DNA of 34,129 nucleotides from an uncultured bacterium (GTDB taxonomy: Bacteria; Pseudomonadota; Alphaproteobacteria; Sphingomonadales; Sphingomonadaceae): positions 1 to 34,129 of the forward strand of contig CAISGR010000158.1 in assembly GCA_903884945.1 (NCBI GenBank). The letters run 5' to 3'. Below the pieces are notes generated by a model. The model was given only the letters and a program-made list of their open reading frames with translations. It was not told the origin of the DNA and did no database searches. The translations under genes and the position numbers were made by a program. Shown piece by piece: positions 16,051 through 23,552 of this stretch; positions within the stretch are counted from its first letter, which is position 1; every line of letters starts with the position of its first letter.

Positions 16051-16217
16051 TGGATCGCCTCCTGCAGCTGTATGGACCCTGGGGCGAACATCCCGATCAT
16101 CCCGTCGATGGCTGGAAGGCCGAGGTCGCCAATGACAATATCCGGCTCGGCTATTGGGCGTGGGTCGCATCGCGCGCCGACGATGCGCAAAACCAGGTCA
16201 CGCCTCGGCCAAATTGA
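16050..16217 (+). CDS. Small hypothetical protein (55 aa)
   Basis: The ATG shares one base with the preceding stop, so translation is coupled. The 55-residue product is rich in Trp and His (LYGPWGEHPDHP, GWKAEVANDN, LGYWAWVASR) and probably folds only with a partner. It is the third member of the 15084-16217 triplet. The family is unknown. Confidence 0.65.
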   Translation: MDRLLQLYGPWGEHPDHPVDGWKAEVANDNIRLGYWAWVASRADDAQNQVTPRPN

Positions 16218-16291
16218 GACGTGCCGCTCGGGCCGACCAGGCTTCCGCTGATCCCCAACGATCGACGCAATCATTCTCCTGACCCCAACCA

Positions 16292-16312
16292 AGCCCGGCC
16301 GACGCCGGGTTT
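16292..16312 (+). terminator. Terminator- or attenuator-like hairpin
   Basis: AAGCCCGGC / GCCGGGTTT (one G-T wobble, four-base loop) lies between the 16217 stop and the ATG at 16333. The tail of three T is short. It could end the upstream triplet or attenuate the next gene. Confidence 0.45.
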
Positions 16313-16332
16313 CAACACCTGGAGACCTATCC

Positions 16333-16794
16333 ATGACCGCCACCGCCCAATCGATCTTCGACGTAGCGCCGCTGGGCGCCATCATTCGCTATTCCGACGG
16401 GACACCGCGGCCGCCGGACCGCTTCAAGCGCAAGGTTCAGGCGTGGGAAACGCGCAACGGCAAAGGGCAACTTACCCAGCGATCGCCCGCTGGCACCGGT
16501 CAATATCCCCACCCAGCGACCTTCACGCTGCACGAGGGTGACTATGGGAGCGGCGAGACCATCGTCCTCTCGGTCAACAAGATCTTCTCGGTCAGTGACG
16601 CCCGCACATTCGAGATCGTTCGAATACCTCCACCCGGCGCCGCGCTTGTGCTTCAGGAATGGGAGGGTCACCGCGAGCTCCTCCATGTCGCAGCCGGCGA
16701 GGCAGCCGCCACCGCCTGGCTCGGCCGTCATGGCTATAGCCGCGCGTATGTCGAAATCGTGGGCGACCCGGAACCGGTCGCCACGGCTGCCTGA
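16333..16794 (+). CDS. Hypothetical protein (153 aa)
   Basis: ATG at 16333 has GGAG eight bases upstream. The product has a basic N-terminal half (PPDRFKRKVQAWETRNGKG), suggesting nucleic-acid contact. A strand-rich middle (GETIVLSVNKIFSVSDARTFEIVRIPPPG) and a hydrophobic C-terminal region follow. It has no signal peptide. The next gene starts two bases after its stop. The family is not recognised. It starts a new unit after the hairpin at 16292-16312. Confidence 0.7.
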   Translation: MTATAQSIFDVAPLGAIIRYSDGTPRPPDRFKRKVQAWETRNGKGQLTQRSPAGTGQYPHPATFTLHEGDYGSGETIVLSVNKIFSVSDARTFEIVRIPPPGAALVLQEWEGHRELLHVAAGEAAATAWLGRHGYSRAYVEIVGDPEPVATAA

Positions 16795-16795
16795 C

Positions 16796-17032
16796 ATGGC
16801 ATTCATCCACGCCGGTCCCGGCAGATCGCTACGAGACGCCGAGGCCGAAGCAATCGGGCGATACGTCAGTACTGGTATCCACCACTGCCTTGTCCGGCGT
16901 GACGGCGACACGTCCCCCATGATCCTGCCGGAAACGGATGTCATCACCGCCGGCATCGCGCTGATTGATCGCATCCTCTGGAGTACGGACGGCTCCGAAA
17001 CCGATGGACTCGATCCGGCGCTCCTCGCCTGA
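16796..17032 (+). CDS. Small hypothetical protein (78 aa)
   Basis: The gene begins two bases after the preceding stop without its own clear Shine-Dalgarno, so it probably depends on re-initiation. The product is acidic. It begins MAFIHAGPGRS and contains HHCLVRRDGDTSPMILPETD, a strand-turn-strand pattern, then a helix (AGIALIDRILW). The family is unknown. Confidence 0.65.
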   Translation: MAFIHAGPGRSLRDAEAEAIGRYVSTGIHHCLVRRDGDTSPMILPETDVITAGIALIDRILWSTDGSETDGLDPALLA

Positions 17033-17053
17033 CCTCTTCGAAAGGACAAGCTC

Positions 17054-17755
17054 ATGACGCAGGCCCAGCCGGCGAGCGCGCCGCCGCGCCTTTACAGCCA
17101 GACCGATCATGATGATCGGGGCAATTTCCACTATGATGGCGATCTCTATCGCCCCGGCGAAGCGCTTCCCGCGCTCTGTGCCAGGATCGAAAACCACCTC
17201 CATAGTCTTATCGGGGATGCCCGATTCACCAGCCGCGGCGACCGCTATGCCGGCGGTCGGAAGGTGACGGTCGAGCTTCTCGATTCGCCCGCGGACCTTA
17301 CTGACGAATCCGAGCACCGCGCCTTCACTCTTATGGTGCGAGACCAGATCGAGCGTTTCGGCTTCAATCGGTCCAATTTCTACCAGGATTATCAGCAATG
17401 CGCGTTCCATTCAGAAGTGCAGATCGGCAAAACCTATTGGTCGGCACTCGCCGCAAGACGCGGCAACGCCAATAAGGTCGAGCCGCTGGTTTCGCTCGCG
17501 GCCTTCAAACGGCGGATCAAGCCCGGCGACCGCCTGCAACTCATCGCCGCACCCGACGGACACCGCGCCCTTGGGACGACCAGGTCCGTAAAAGCCGTCC
17601 GCTCCGGCGATCTCATTTTCGAAGGCGATGTCTATCTCGACTTCCCGCGCGCCGCGGGCTTCGCTTGTGATGGCCGGCTCGTGCGGTTCGCCAATGGGAA
17701 TGAGCACGAGCCCGATCGGCATCTTCTCTACGAGTGGCTGCCAGCGGAGCAGTGA
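17054..17755 (+). CDS. Plasmid-type hypothetical protein with LPD29-like N-terminal region (233 aa)
   Basis: ATG at 17054 has AAAGGA eight bases upstream. Residues ~35-115 read ARIENHLHSLIG..FTSRGDRYAGGRKVTVELLDSPADLTDE.., ending in FGFNRSNFYQDYQ. This resembles the large-polyvalent-protein-associated domain (LPD29) pattern found on conjugative elements, where a short alpha/beta unit contains a charged-Arg-Gly motif and a following strand. The C-terminal ~90 residues look like a small beta-barrel (KPGDRLQLIA..., DLIFEGDVYLDF). There is no signal peptide. The LPD29 link is from memory and tentative. A 7-bp stem hairpin follows the stop directly. Confidence 0.65.
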   Translation: MTQAQPASAPPRLYSQTDHDDRGNFHYDGDLYRPGEALPALCARIENHLHSLIGDARFTSRGDRYAGGRKVTVELLDSPADLTDESEHRAFTLMVRDQIERFGFNRSNFYQDYQQCAFHSEVQIGKTYWSALAARRGNANKVEPLVSLAAFKRRIKPGDRLQLIAAPDGHRALGTTRSVKAVRSGDLIFEGDVYLDFPRAAGFACDGRLVRFANGNEHEPDRHLLYEWLPAEQ

Positions 17756-17756
17756 C

Positions 17757-17781
17757 CGCTCGGCTGTGCCGCGACCGAGCG
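17757..17781 (+). terminator. Hairpin after the 17054 gene
   Basis: CGCTCGG / CCGAGCG (17757-17763 and 17775-17781, 11-base loop) begins two bases after the stop and is followed by only two T. It probably marks the end of the 16333-17755 unit. Confidence 0.45.
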
Positions 17782-17876
17782 TTCACGCAGCGATCCCGTC
17801 CCGTCCGGCCGGCAGACCCTTCAACATTCGCCTTTCTGACGGCCCGCGATCCCGGCCGCCGCACGATTGCCCGAGG

Positions 17877-17923
17877 AGCAAAGGGGAGGGCGATGGGGGT
17901 GAATTCAGCCATGGGAGCCCATG
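17877..17923 (+). promoter_or_regulatory. Purine tract plus hairpin leader, copy 2
   Basis: A purine tract (about 17877-17900, containing AAAGGGGAGGG) is followed by CATGGG-AG-CCCATG (17910-17923), whose right arm abuts the start codon at 17924. The Shine-Dalgarno GGGAG lies inside the left arm and loop, so the hairpin could block initiation. Confidence 0.5.
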
Positions 17924-17995
17924 ATGTCCGAGCCGATTCGTTTCAAGGCGACAGACCGTCTCGGCAATGTCGCCTATATCGGAACATCGTCATGA
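17924..17995 (+). CDS. 23-residue small protein or leader peptide
   Basis: ATG at 17924 (a second ATG at 17921) follows GGGAG at six bases and encodes 23 residues containing PIRFKATDRLGNVAYIG. The stop overlaps the next gene's ATG as ATGA, the usual sign of coupling. It may be a genuine miniprotein, a coupling leader, or the N-terminal part of one protein with the next frame joined by a -1 shift. The peptide is well composed and looks coding. Confidence 0.5.
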   Translation: MSEPIRFKATDRLGNVAYIGTSS

Positions 17996-18465
17996 TCGAA
18001 CCGGACGACGCCATGTGGCGCGCCCTTGTCGATTTCCGTGCGCGCCACGGACGTCGCTGGAAGGAAACGCTGTCGATCAAATGGATGAACGGCGGTGACG
18101 ATTACGAACCCTTTGGCAGCTCGCTCAGGATGGTCCGCAACCATCTCGGGCCATCCTGGCTATGCGATCTCAAAAAGGCGACGCTCGACGCGGCCGCGCG
18201 CAGGTTGGTCGTACTCGACCGCTTGCCCGAGATGTGCGCGACCCATCTTCCCGAGACGGGCGAACCGATCGTCATCAAACGCGGCGAAACCGGCTATTCG
18301 CCGCTACCGGATGGCATGACCGTCGATCTGATCAACACGACCTTCGAGGCGAAGCCGGCCCAGCTCGCGGCCATGCTAGCCGGCTCAATGTTCGGCTGGG
18401 ACATACCGGGCGCTGACCCCGATCGCTATGACGACGACGGCCGCCCGATGTCGCGCGACGTCTGA
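17992..18465 (+). CDS. Hypothetical protein (157 aa)
   Basis: ATG at 17992 overlaps the stop of the 23-codon ORF (ATGA). The longer frame upstream is arginine-rich and rejected. The product begins MIEPDDAMWRALVDFRARHGRRWKETL, a helical, basic segment. A globular region with RMVRNHLGPSWLCDLKKATLD follows, and the C-terminus is acidic. It resembles small accessory proteins of conjugative elements, but I cannot assign a family. The DpdA-like gene starts six bases after its stop. Confidence 0.7.
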   Translation: MIEPDDAMWRALVDFRARHGRRWKETLSIKWMNGGDDYEPFGSSLRMVRNHLGPSWLCDLKKATLDAAARRLVVLDRLPEMCATHLPETGEPIVIKRGETGYSPLPDGMTVDLINTTFEAKPAQLAAMLAGSMFGWDIPGADPDRYDDDGRPMSRDV

Positions 18466-18470
18466 CCCTC

Positions 18471-19166
18471 ATGGCCATCGAGGTGATCGTCGGACTTCCC
18501 GGACTCTCGGAAGGTCCGCTGCTCGATCGCGCCCGAGCCATGCAGGTGCCCGTCCTGGTCTCGGCGAACAGCTTTTCGCGCTGGGACCGGCGCAACGGCA
18601 CCCGCGAGTGGCGCGGATGGCGGTTGGGATCACTCGCCAACGCACACGGCCTGGCATCGATCGATCTCGACAGCGCCGGCTTCGTGCTGGCGGTTCGCGA
18701 ACGCGGCATCCCCTGGACCATCGACGATTACATTGCGCTTGCCTCAAGCCATCCATTCCGGCGCTTCGCCAGCCTCGATCTGTGCGTCGAACAAGCAGTC
18801 GCGCATGATCGAGACGAGGTCCTCGACCGGATCGCCCGTACGATCCAGCTCAATCGCGCCTGTCACATACGCGCATGCGACGCCGGCATCGCGCACCGCT
18901 TCATGCCGGTCGTACAGGGTCGTCTCCCAGAGGACTATATCCGATCCTTCGAGGCGATCGCCGACCTCATCCAACTCGGCCAACCTCTCGGCGTCGGCTC
19001 GATGTGCCGCCGCCATCTTCACGGCCCCGAAGGGATGATCGCCGTCATCGAACTCCTGGATCGCCGCCTCCCAAAGACATTGCAACTTCATCTCTTCGGC
19101 GTGAAGGGAAATGCGCTTCCATCGCTCGCTGCCTTCGGCGATCGCGTCGCCAGCATCGACAGCTAG
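18471..19166 (+). CDS. DpdA-like (TGT-family) protein, upstream part ending at an in-frame amber codon (231 aa)
   Basis: The family is recognised from tRNA-guanine transglycosylase/DpdA landmarks in order: DSAGF (67-71, the DSGGF loop), SLDLCVEQ (~91-98), PVVQG (146-150), GVGSMCRR (174-181), LHLFGVKG (206-213) and SIDS (228-231). DpdA proteins exchange guanine for a 7-deazaguanine base in DNA instead of tRNA. The frame then meets TAG at 19164-19166 and continues in the same frame for 103 codons. SIDS-x-AYGVAAR is the expected family motif with x being the amber position. The gene is therefore either a single-mutation pseudogene (for instance CAG to TAG), a sequencing error, or an amber-suppressed full-length enzyme of 334 positions. 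Truncated here, it would lack the end of the barrel and is probably inactive. It follows the 17992 gene closely. Confidence 0.75.
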   Translation: MAIEVIVGLPGLSEGPLLDRARAMQVPVLVSANSFSRWDRRNGTREWRGWRLGSLANAHGLASIDLDSAGFVLAVRERGIPWTIDDYIALASSHPFRRFASLDLCVEQAVAHDRDEVLDRIARTIQLNRACHIRACDAGIAHRFMPVVQGRLPEDYIRSFEAIADLIQLGQPLGVGSMCRRHLHGPEGMIAVIELLDRRLPKTLQLHLFGVKGNALPSLAAFGDRVASIDS

Positions 19167-19199
19167 GCCTATGGGGTCGCGGCCCGTCAATCCGCACTC

Positions 19200-19475
19200 A
19201 TGTCCGGACAATCGAAAACCAACCGCTTCGTCGCCGATCATATGGCGCGTTGGACAGGCCGCCAGCTCGATCGCCTGCGCGAACCCGTTCGGGCAGTTCA
19301 ACAGACGCTCGATCTGCCAATCGGCCAACCACGAAATTCCAGTCCCTGGGAACAGGCCCTTACCAGCGCACGCCAGCAAATTCGCGACCTCATTGAGCAA
19401 GGCGAAATCGGCTTCGAGCAAATCACCGAAGCGTGGATACTCGAATGGGCAGCGAATCTGCCCGACGAGGCCTGA
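19200..19475 (+). CDS. Downstream part of the interrupted DpdA-like gene (91 aa from the first ATG)
   Basis: This is the same reading frame as the upstream part. The codons 19167-19199 directly after the amber (AYGVAARQSAL) complete the family motif, and ATG at 19200 is the first possible restart. The region is helical (TNRFVADHMARWTGRQLDRLREPV..., ending in EQITEAWILEWAANL). No Shine-Dalgarno precedes 19200, so independent translation is unlikely. The DpdA-family C-terminal helices normally follow the SIDS motif, which fits this piece. Taken with the upstream part, the open frame is 18471-19475. Confidence 0.6.
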   Translation: MSGQSKTNRFVADHMARWTGRQLDRLREPVRAVQQTLDLPIGQPRNSSPWEQALTSARQQIRDLIEQGEIGFEQITEAWILEWAANLPDEA

Positions 19476-19477
19476 TC

Positions 19478-19532
19478 GAAGGGGAGGGAGGGAACGGGGT
19501 GGTGGCGCGGGTCGGGTGAAACCCCTGTCGCC
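19478..19532 (+). promoter_or_regulatory. Purine tract plus hairpin leader, copy 3
   Basis: The tract GAAGGGGAGGGAGGGAACGG is followed by nested arms GGCG / CGCC (19504-19507 and 19529-19532) and GGGT / ACCC around GAA. The Shine-Dalgarno and ATG of the DUF932 gene lie ~30 bases further on. Confidence 0.5.
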
Positions 19533-19565
19533 GCTGCTCCATCGTCCCCATCAGGAGAACCCCAA

Positions 19566-20759
19566 ATGGCCAGTCTCGCTCTTGCCGCCGGCCGTCCCGT
19601 CGGCGGCGCCTACCATGTCGACATTTCTCGCGGTCGCAATGTCGGGCGCGTGTCTTCCGAATGGTTCTCGCGGCCTGACGACGAGAAGTTCCTGTCGCTG
19701 ACCGAGCTGTACGACAGCGTCCGTTCCCGCGCGGAACGCGCCACGACGCGTGTGGTCGAGAGCAAGTCCGTTCGCGTCGAAGCGCGCAGCGAAGATCCCG
19801 AACGGCTTTCGCTCATCGTCCCCGGCGATGACCGGCCGGTGGCACCCACCAACTGGTCCTTCGGCCAGCTCTCGAGCCTCGTCGGCGCGCCGGCATCCTA
19901 TCTGCGGACGCTCCCGGCGGCGCTCGCCGGCATCAATCTCCAGCATGGCCTGCTCTCCCACCGCGGTGAACAGGTGAAAATGCTTCAGACCGAAGATGGG
20001 CGCACCGAACTACGCGCCGTGACCGGCCCCGATTATGGCCGCATCTGGGATCATGAGCTTGTTGGCGCCGTCATGAAAATCGCCGGGGACGGCGTATCCG
20101 ACACGCGCTGGAAAGTGCCGGGCGTTCTCGACTGGTCGAGCATGCGCTACAATCCCTATGTCGATGTCAGCCTGGAGACGACGACGCTCTATGCGTCCGA
20201 TCGCGACGTCTTCCTCTTCCTCGTTGACGACACGCATCCGATCGAGGCCGGCAAACTCCCCAATGGCGATCCCGATCTCTACTTTCGCGGTTTTTATTGC
20301 TGGAACTCAGAAGTTGGCTCCAAGACGTTGGGAATGGCTACCTTTTACCTACGCGCGGTGTGCATGAACCGCAACTTGTGGGGCGTCGAGAATTTCGAGG
20401 AAATCTCCATCCGCCATTCCAAATTCGCGGCCAATCGATTTGCCCATGAGGCAGCACCGGCGCTCGAGACTTTCGCGGACTCCTCCCCGTTGACCTTCGT
20501 GCAGGGCGTCCGCGCGGCACGGGAACGTATCGTCGCCCGCAAGGATGACGATCGCGAGGCGTTCCTCCGCAAGCGTGGCTTTTCCAAGTCGGACACCGCG
20601 AAGATCATCGCGACGGTGTTGGACGAGGAAGGCCATCCGGCAGCCTCGCTCTACGACTTCGTCCAGGGGATCACCGCCGTCGCGCGCGGAAAGACGCATC
20701 AGAACGATCGCCTAGAGTTCGAGGGCAAGGCGCGGAAACTGCTCGAACGCGCCAATTGA
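19566..20759 (+). CDS. DUF932 family protein (397 aa)
   Basis: ATG at 19566 has AGGAG eight bases upstream. The central region matches DUF932: WSFGQLSSLVGAPASYLRTLP, LRAVTGPDYGRIWDHELV, a metal-poor strand region TTLYASDRDVFLFLVDD, then YFRGFYCWNSEVGSKTLGMATFYLRAVCMNRNLWG. The C-terminus (residues ~300-397) is helical and charged. DUF932 proteins are common on plasmids and phages of Proteobacteria. Their role is unknown, though many lie beside anti-restriction or plasmid-maintenance genes. Here the gene sits immediately upstream of the PRTRC cassette, a frequent arrangement. It is soluble, and no membrane segment is seen. Confidence 0.85.
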   Translation: MASLALAAGRPVGGAYHVDISRGRNVGRVSSEWFSRPDDEKFLSLTELYDSVRSRAERATTRVVESKSVRVEARSEDPERLSLIVPGDDRPVAPTNWSFGQLSSLVGAPASYLRTLPAALAGINLQHGLLSHRGEQVKMLQTEDGRTELRAVTGPDYGRIWDHELVGAVMKIAGDGVSDTRWKVPGVLDWSSMRYNPYVDVSLETTTLYASDRDVFLFLVDDTHPIEAGKLPNGDPDLYFRGFYCWNSEVGSKTLGMATFYLRAVCMNRNLWGVENFEEISIRHSKFAANRFAHEAAPALETFADSSPLTFVQGVRAARERIVARKDDDREAFLRKRGFSKSDTAKIIATVLDEEGHPAASLYDFVQGITAVARGKTHQNDRLEFEGKARKLLERAN

Positions 20760-20766
20760 AACGTGC

Positions 20767-20793
20767 GGTGCCGGCGTGCCCGGCACCTTTTCT
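20767..20793 (+). terminator. Rho-independent-type terminator or attenuator
   Basis: GGTGCCGG / CCGGCACC (20767-20774 and 20780-20787, five-base loop) is followed by TTTTCTT. It lies eight bases after the DUF932 stop and 26 bases before the next ATG, so it either ends the DUF932 transcript or attenuates read-through into 20819. Confidence 0.75.
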
Positions 20794-20818
20794 TCCTTTG
20801 CTATCTGGAGGCCCAGCC

Positions 20819-21085
20819 ATGACCGAGATTTCGGCGACGTCGACGCGCGCGTTCCGCATATGCGTCCAATTCTTCTCCGACGGCGAATGCTTCGCCGTCG
20901 AGACCTTCATCATCGACCTTCCCGAAGGCCAGGATCCCCAGGCTGCCGCCGAAGGCCTGGCCGACCATAGCGTCTACCATGACGAACGGGTTCCCGATCT
21001 CAGCCGCACGATCGAGATCACGTCGCCCGATTCAGATGACCCCGGGCCGCCGCCCGCATCCGGCGGCGCACCGACACCGGTCTGA
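20819..21085 (+). CDS. Small acidic hypothetical protein (88 aa)
   Basis: ATG at 20819 has GGAGG eight bases upstream. The product begins with a short beta-rich segment (AFRICVQFFSDGECFAVETFIIDLP), continues with an acidic helix (PQAAAEGLADHSVY) and ends in a Pro/Ser/Asp-rich tail. It is probably a small accessory factor. It lies between DUF932 and ParB, beyond a terminator-like hairpin. The family is unknown. Confidence 0.7.
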   Translation: MTEISATSTRAFRICVQFFSDGECFAVETFIIDLPEGQDPQAAAEGLADHSVYHDERVPDLSRTIEITSPDSDDPGPPPASGGAPTPV

Positions 21086-21115
21086 CCGCTGCGGGCGTCG
21101 GCGACAAACCGCCAT

Positions 21116-21172
21116 GAAGATGAGGGGGAGGGAGCGGGATCGGGCGCGTCAAAATGAGGACGCACGACCCGA
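21116..21172 (+). promoter_or_regulatory. Purine tract plus hairpin leader, copy 4
   Basis: The tract (21116-21139, containing GAGGGGGAGGGAGCGGGA) precedes nested arms TCGGG / CCCGA (21140-21144, 21168-21172) and GCGTC / GACGC (21146-21150, 21159-21163). It lies upstream of the ParB gene and is the best-formed hairpin of the set. Confidence 0.55.
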
Positions 21173-21208
21173 GCCACGGCCCTGCCACATTCCCTGAGGA
21201 GATCAGCC

Positions 21209-22846
21209 TTGAACACACCAGATTCAACCCGCTCCACGCTGCCGCTCTCCCTCATCACGAAGGGGGATAACCCCCGCCGTTATTTCGATCGGAAAAAGCA
21301 TGACGAGCTTGTAGCCTCGATCGGCCTCCGCGGAATGTTGCAGCCTATCCTGCTGCGTCCGAAGGGCGAGGTCTACGCCATCGTCGCCGGCGAACGCCGC
21401 TACAGGGCCGGCCTCGAAGCCTACGGCCCCGATGCTGAAGTGCCCGTCATCATTCGCGAGATGACCGATCAGGAGGCCCTCGACGCCGCGATCGCTGAAA
21501 ATGACGACCGCGATGATCCTTCGGAAACCGAGCAGGCCGATGCCGCCGTCCGCTACCTCGCGGCCTGCCAGAACGATCGCGCCGAGGCGGCACGGCGTCT
21601 CGGATGGTCCCGGGCCAAGCTTGATCGTCGTCTGGCGCTCGCCGAACTTTCCGACGCCGTGAAGCTCGCGCTCGACGAACGCCGGATCAAGGTCGGCCAT
21701 GCCGAGCTGCTCGCCGCCATCCCCGCCGACAAGCAGGACAAGGCCCTCGAGACGATCCTCGGCTCGGGCCTCGATGTGAACAAAACGCGTGACCTCCTCA
21801 TGCGCGTCACGCAGAACCTCGGCGCCGCCTGTTTCGACAAGACCGAGTGCACGACCTGCCCGTTCAACTCGGCCGCCCAGCGGACTCTGTTCGAGACTCA
21901 TGTCGATGACGGGCATTGCACCAATCCCGGATGCTTCGATTTGAAGACGCAAACCGCCGAAGCGATCCGCTTCGAGGAGCAGGAGCGGGCCGAAAAAGCG
22001 GCAAGGGCCGCAGCTCCACGAGCTGACGAAGACGCTGACGAAGACGCGGAGGATGACGAGCAGGACGATGCCATCGACGAGAGCGGGGCCGATTCCAAGA
22101 ACCCGCGAGCCCCGTCTCCCGGCACGACCGGGGCGCACGTGTCCGCACAAGCGACCCCGACGCCGCCCCCTTCCGTGAGCGGCGTCTCGACCGCGCACAA
22201 GCCGACCGTCACCGTCAAGTCCATCGCAAGCCGTACCAGCGATCTTCGCGAAGCGACGTGGCGAACCGCGCTCGCCCGGGCGCTCGCGGCCAATGCCGCA
22301 CAGGCGCATATTGCCGTCCTCGTCGCAGCGATGTCCGGGACGCTCTCGCAGATCAAGGGCGAAACCCTGAAGGGACGCGCGGGCCTGCTCGTCGGCGCGT
22401 CCTTCCCGGAACTTACGTACAGCGCCAAGATTGCCGAGATCCGCACGCTGCCTGAAGGCCAAGCCGCGACCGTGCTTTCCGCGATCGGCGCAGCCTATGC
22501 CAAGGATGTGCTGAACTTCGGGCACGTCGCCGATCTCGCCCGCGCTTTCGACGTCGATCTGCGCGACGTCTGGCAGGTCGATAAGGCATTCCTGGAGCGG
22601 TACACCAAAGACGAACTCAGGTTCATCGCCCAGGAAACCGGCCTAGTCTCGCACATGGGCGAGAAAGCGTTCGCCAAGCTCCTGGGCTCCAAGAAGGCGG
22701 ATGTTGTCGCCGGCATGCTCAATCGAACTGGCTTTGAATGGGCCGGCCGCCTGCCCAGCGCGATGACCCTCGACGGCCAATACGGGCCACCCCCGGTCAA
22801 CGCCGCACCGCTCGCCCAAGCGCCGATCACTGAACTCGCCGCCTGA
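21209..22846 (+). CDS. PRTRC system ParB family protein (545 aa)
   Basis: The TTG start at 21209 has GAGGAG eight bases upstream and gives MNTPDSTRSTLPLSLI. The N-terminal ~95 residues are a ParB/Srx-type domain: NPRRYFDRKKHDELVASI, GMLQPILLRP and IVAGERRYRAGLEA, the GERR motif that binds CTP in ParB. A helical domain follows (ARRLGWSRAKLDRRLALAELSD..). A cysteine cluster CFDKTECTTC..CTNPGC (~211-250) suggests metal binding. The middle is a long acidic linker (DEDADEDAEDDEQDDA). The C-terminal ~200 residues form the PRTRC-specific region. It is the first gene of the cassette, has its own leader, and has the length of this family. It may partition DNA or sense the element. Confidence 0.9.
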   Translation: MNTPDSTRSTLPLSLITKGDNPRRYFDRKKHDELVASIGLRGMLQPILLRPKGEVYAIVAGERRYRAGLEAYGPDAEVPVIIREMTDQEALDAAIAENDDRDDPSETEQADAAVRYLAACQNDRAEAARRLGWSRAKLDRRLALAELSDAVKLALDERRIKVGHAELLAAIPADKQDKALETILGSGLDVNKTRDLLMRVTQNLGAACFDKTECTTCPFNSAAQRTLFETHVDDGHCTNPGCFDLKTQTAEAIRFEEQERAEKAARAAAPRADEDADEDAEDDEQDDAIDESGADSKNPRAPSPGTTGAHVSAQATPTPPPSVSGVSTAHKPTVTVKSIASRTSDLREATWRTALARALAANAAQAHIAVLVAAMSGTLSQIKGETLKGRAGLLVGASFPELTYSAKIAEIRTLPEGQAATVLSAIGAAYAKDVLNFGHVADLARAFDVDLRDVWQVDKAFLERYTKDELRFIAQETGLVSHMGEKAFAKLLGSKKADVVAGMLNRTGFEWAGRLPSAMTLDGQYGPPPVNAAPLAQAPITELAA

Positions 22847-22879
22847 TTTCCCGCACGCTCCATACAAGGAAACGCGTCC

Positions 22880-23299
22880 ATGCTGATCACGACCCTGCTC
22901 CCGCTGCTCGCGCGCTACTCGCTCGGCTTCGATCTCGTCGCCGGCCCCGACGACACCGTCACCCTCACCGTCATTCCCCGCAGGCATGAAGGCGCGGCCG
23001 ACAAGCTCGAATCCGGCGAGACCCGCCCGATCTCACTCACGGCGAGCGCCGCGGACATCGACGCCGAACTCGCCAAGGGCCAGGACGGCGCACTCGGCCA
23101 GCTCATCGCGGCCCGCAAGGCACTCGCCGATCAGCTCGCCGAGCAGCGGCAAGCGGCCGACGCCGCGCGCACCGCGGCTGCCGAGGCCGCGAAGGCCAAG
23201 GCGCCAACGCCGACGCCCGCCACCGCCGGCGCGAAGGTTGACGCTCCCACCAGTCCGCCCGCCGACGCAACGGCCGAGGAGCCCGCCAGCCTCTGGTGA
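22880..23299 (+). CDS. PRTRC system protein E (139 aa)
   Basis: ATG at 22880 has AAGGAA eight bases upstream. The N-terminal ~60 residues (LLPLLARYSLGFDLVAGPDD..TVTLTVIPRR, PISLTASAADIDAELA) follow the protein E pattern of two beta-strands followed by a helix. The second half is an Ala/Pro/Lys-rich, probably disordered or coiled-coil segment (ARKALADQLAEQRQAADAARTAAAE). Its function is unknown. The position directly after ParB and before protein C is the usual order. The tail could tether the protein to another cassette member, an inference. Confidence 0.85.
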   Translation: MLITTLLPLLARYSLGFDLVAGPDDTVTLTVIPRRHEGAADKLESGETRPISLTASAADIDAELAKGQDGALGQLIAARKALADQLAEQRQAADAARTAAAEAAKAKAPTPTPATAGAKVDAPTSPPADATAEEPASLW

Positions 23300-23343
23300 T
23301 GCACCGCCGCGACCTTCTTCACGATCATCAGTCCGAGGCTCCT

Positions 23344-23550
23344 ATGCAGATCAACCACCTCACCCGCGCGTATCGCTATGACGGCATCGACCTTCCGGTC
23401 CCGCCGCATCTCGCAAACGACCCGACTGCGCTCCGCGCCTACCATGCCACGCTCTATCCGGCGATCCTCAACGCCGAGACGATCGATGCCGGCGTGTCGG
23501 GCACAGCCCACGTCATCGAGTACCGGCGCGCCGTCGGGACCAAGGGCTGA
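23344..23550 (+). CDS. PRTRC system protein C, ubiquitin-like (68 aa)
   Basis: ATG at 23344 has GAGG close upstream. The product has the family pattern: LTRAYRYDGIDLPVPPHLANDP, YHATLYPAILNAETIDAG, then YRRAVGTKG. I recall this family as the prokaryotic ubiquitin-like (Prok_Ub) group, short proteins ending in an exposed Gly. That terminal Gly is present here and would be adenylated by the ThiF protein of the cassette. The neighbours C, B, A and ThiF together make a complete Ub-like set. Experimental proof of conjugation by PRTRC proteins is not known to me. Confidence 0.85.
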   Translation: MQINHLTRAYRYDGIDLPVPPHLANDPTALRAYHATLYPAILNAETIDAGVSGTAHVIEYRRAVGTKG

Positions 23551-23552
23551 TC

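Noticed and set aside
19164..19166. Selenocysteine or pyrrolysine at the interrupting codon
   Set aside because: The codon is TAG, not TGA, and pyrrolysine decoding is not expected in a sphingomonad. A nonsense mutation or ordinary amber suppression is simpler.
21224..22525. 433-codon minus-strand ORF opposite the ParB gene
   Set aside because: It is long only because high GC removes stops. It is Gly/Arg-rich, while the plus frame has ParB motifs.
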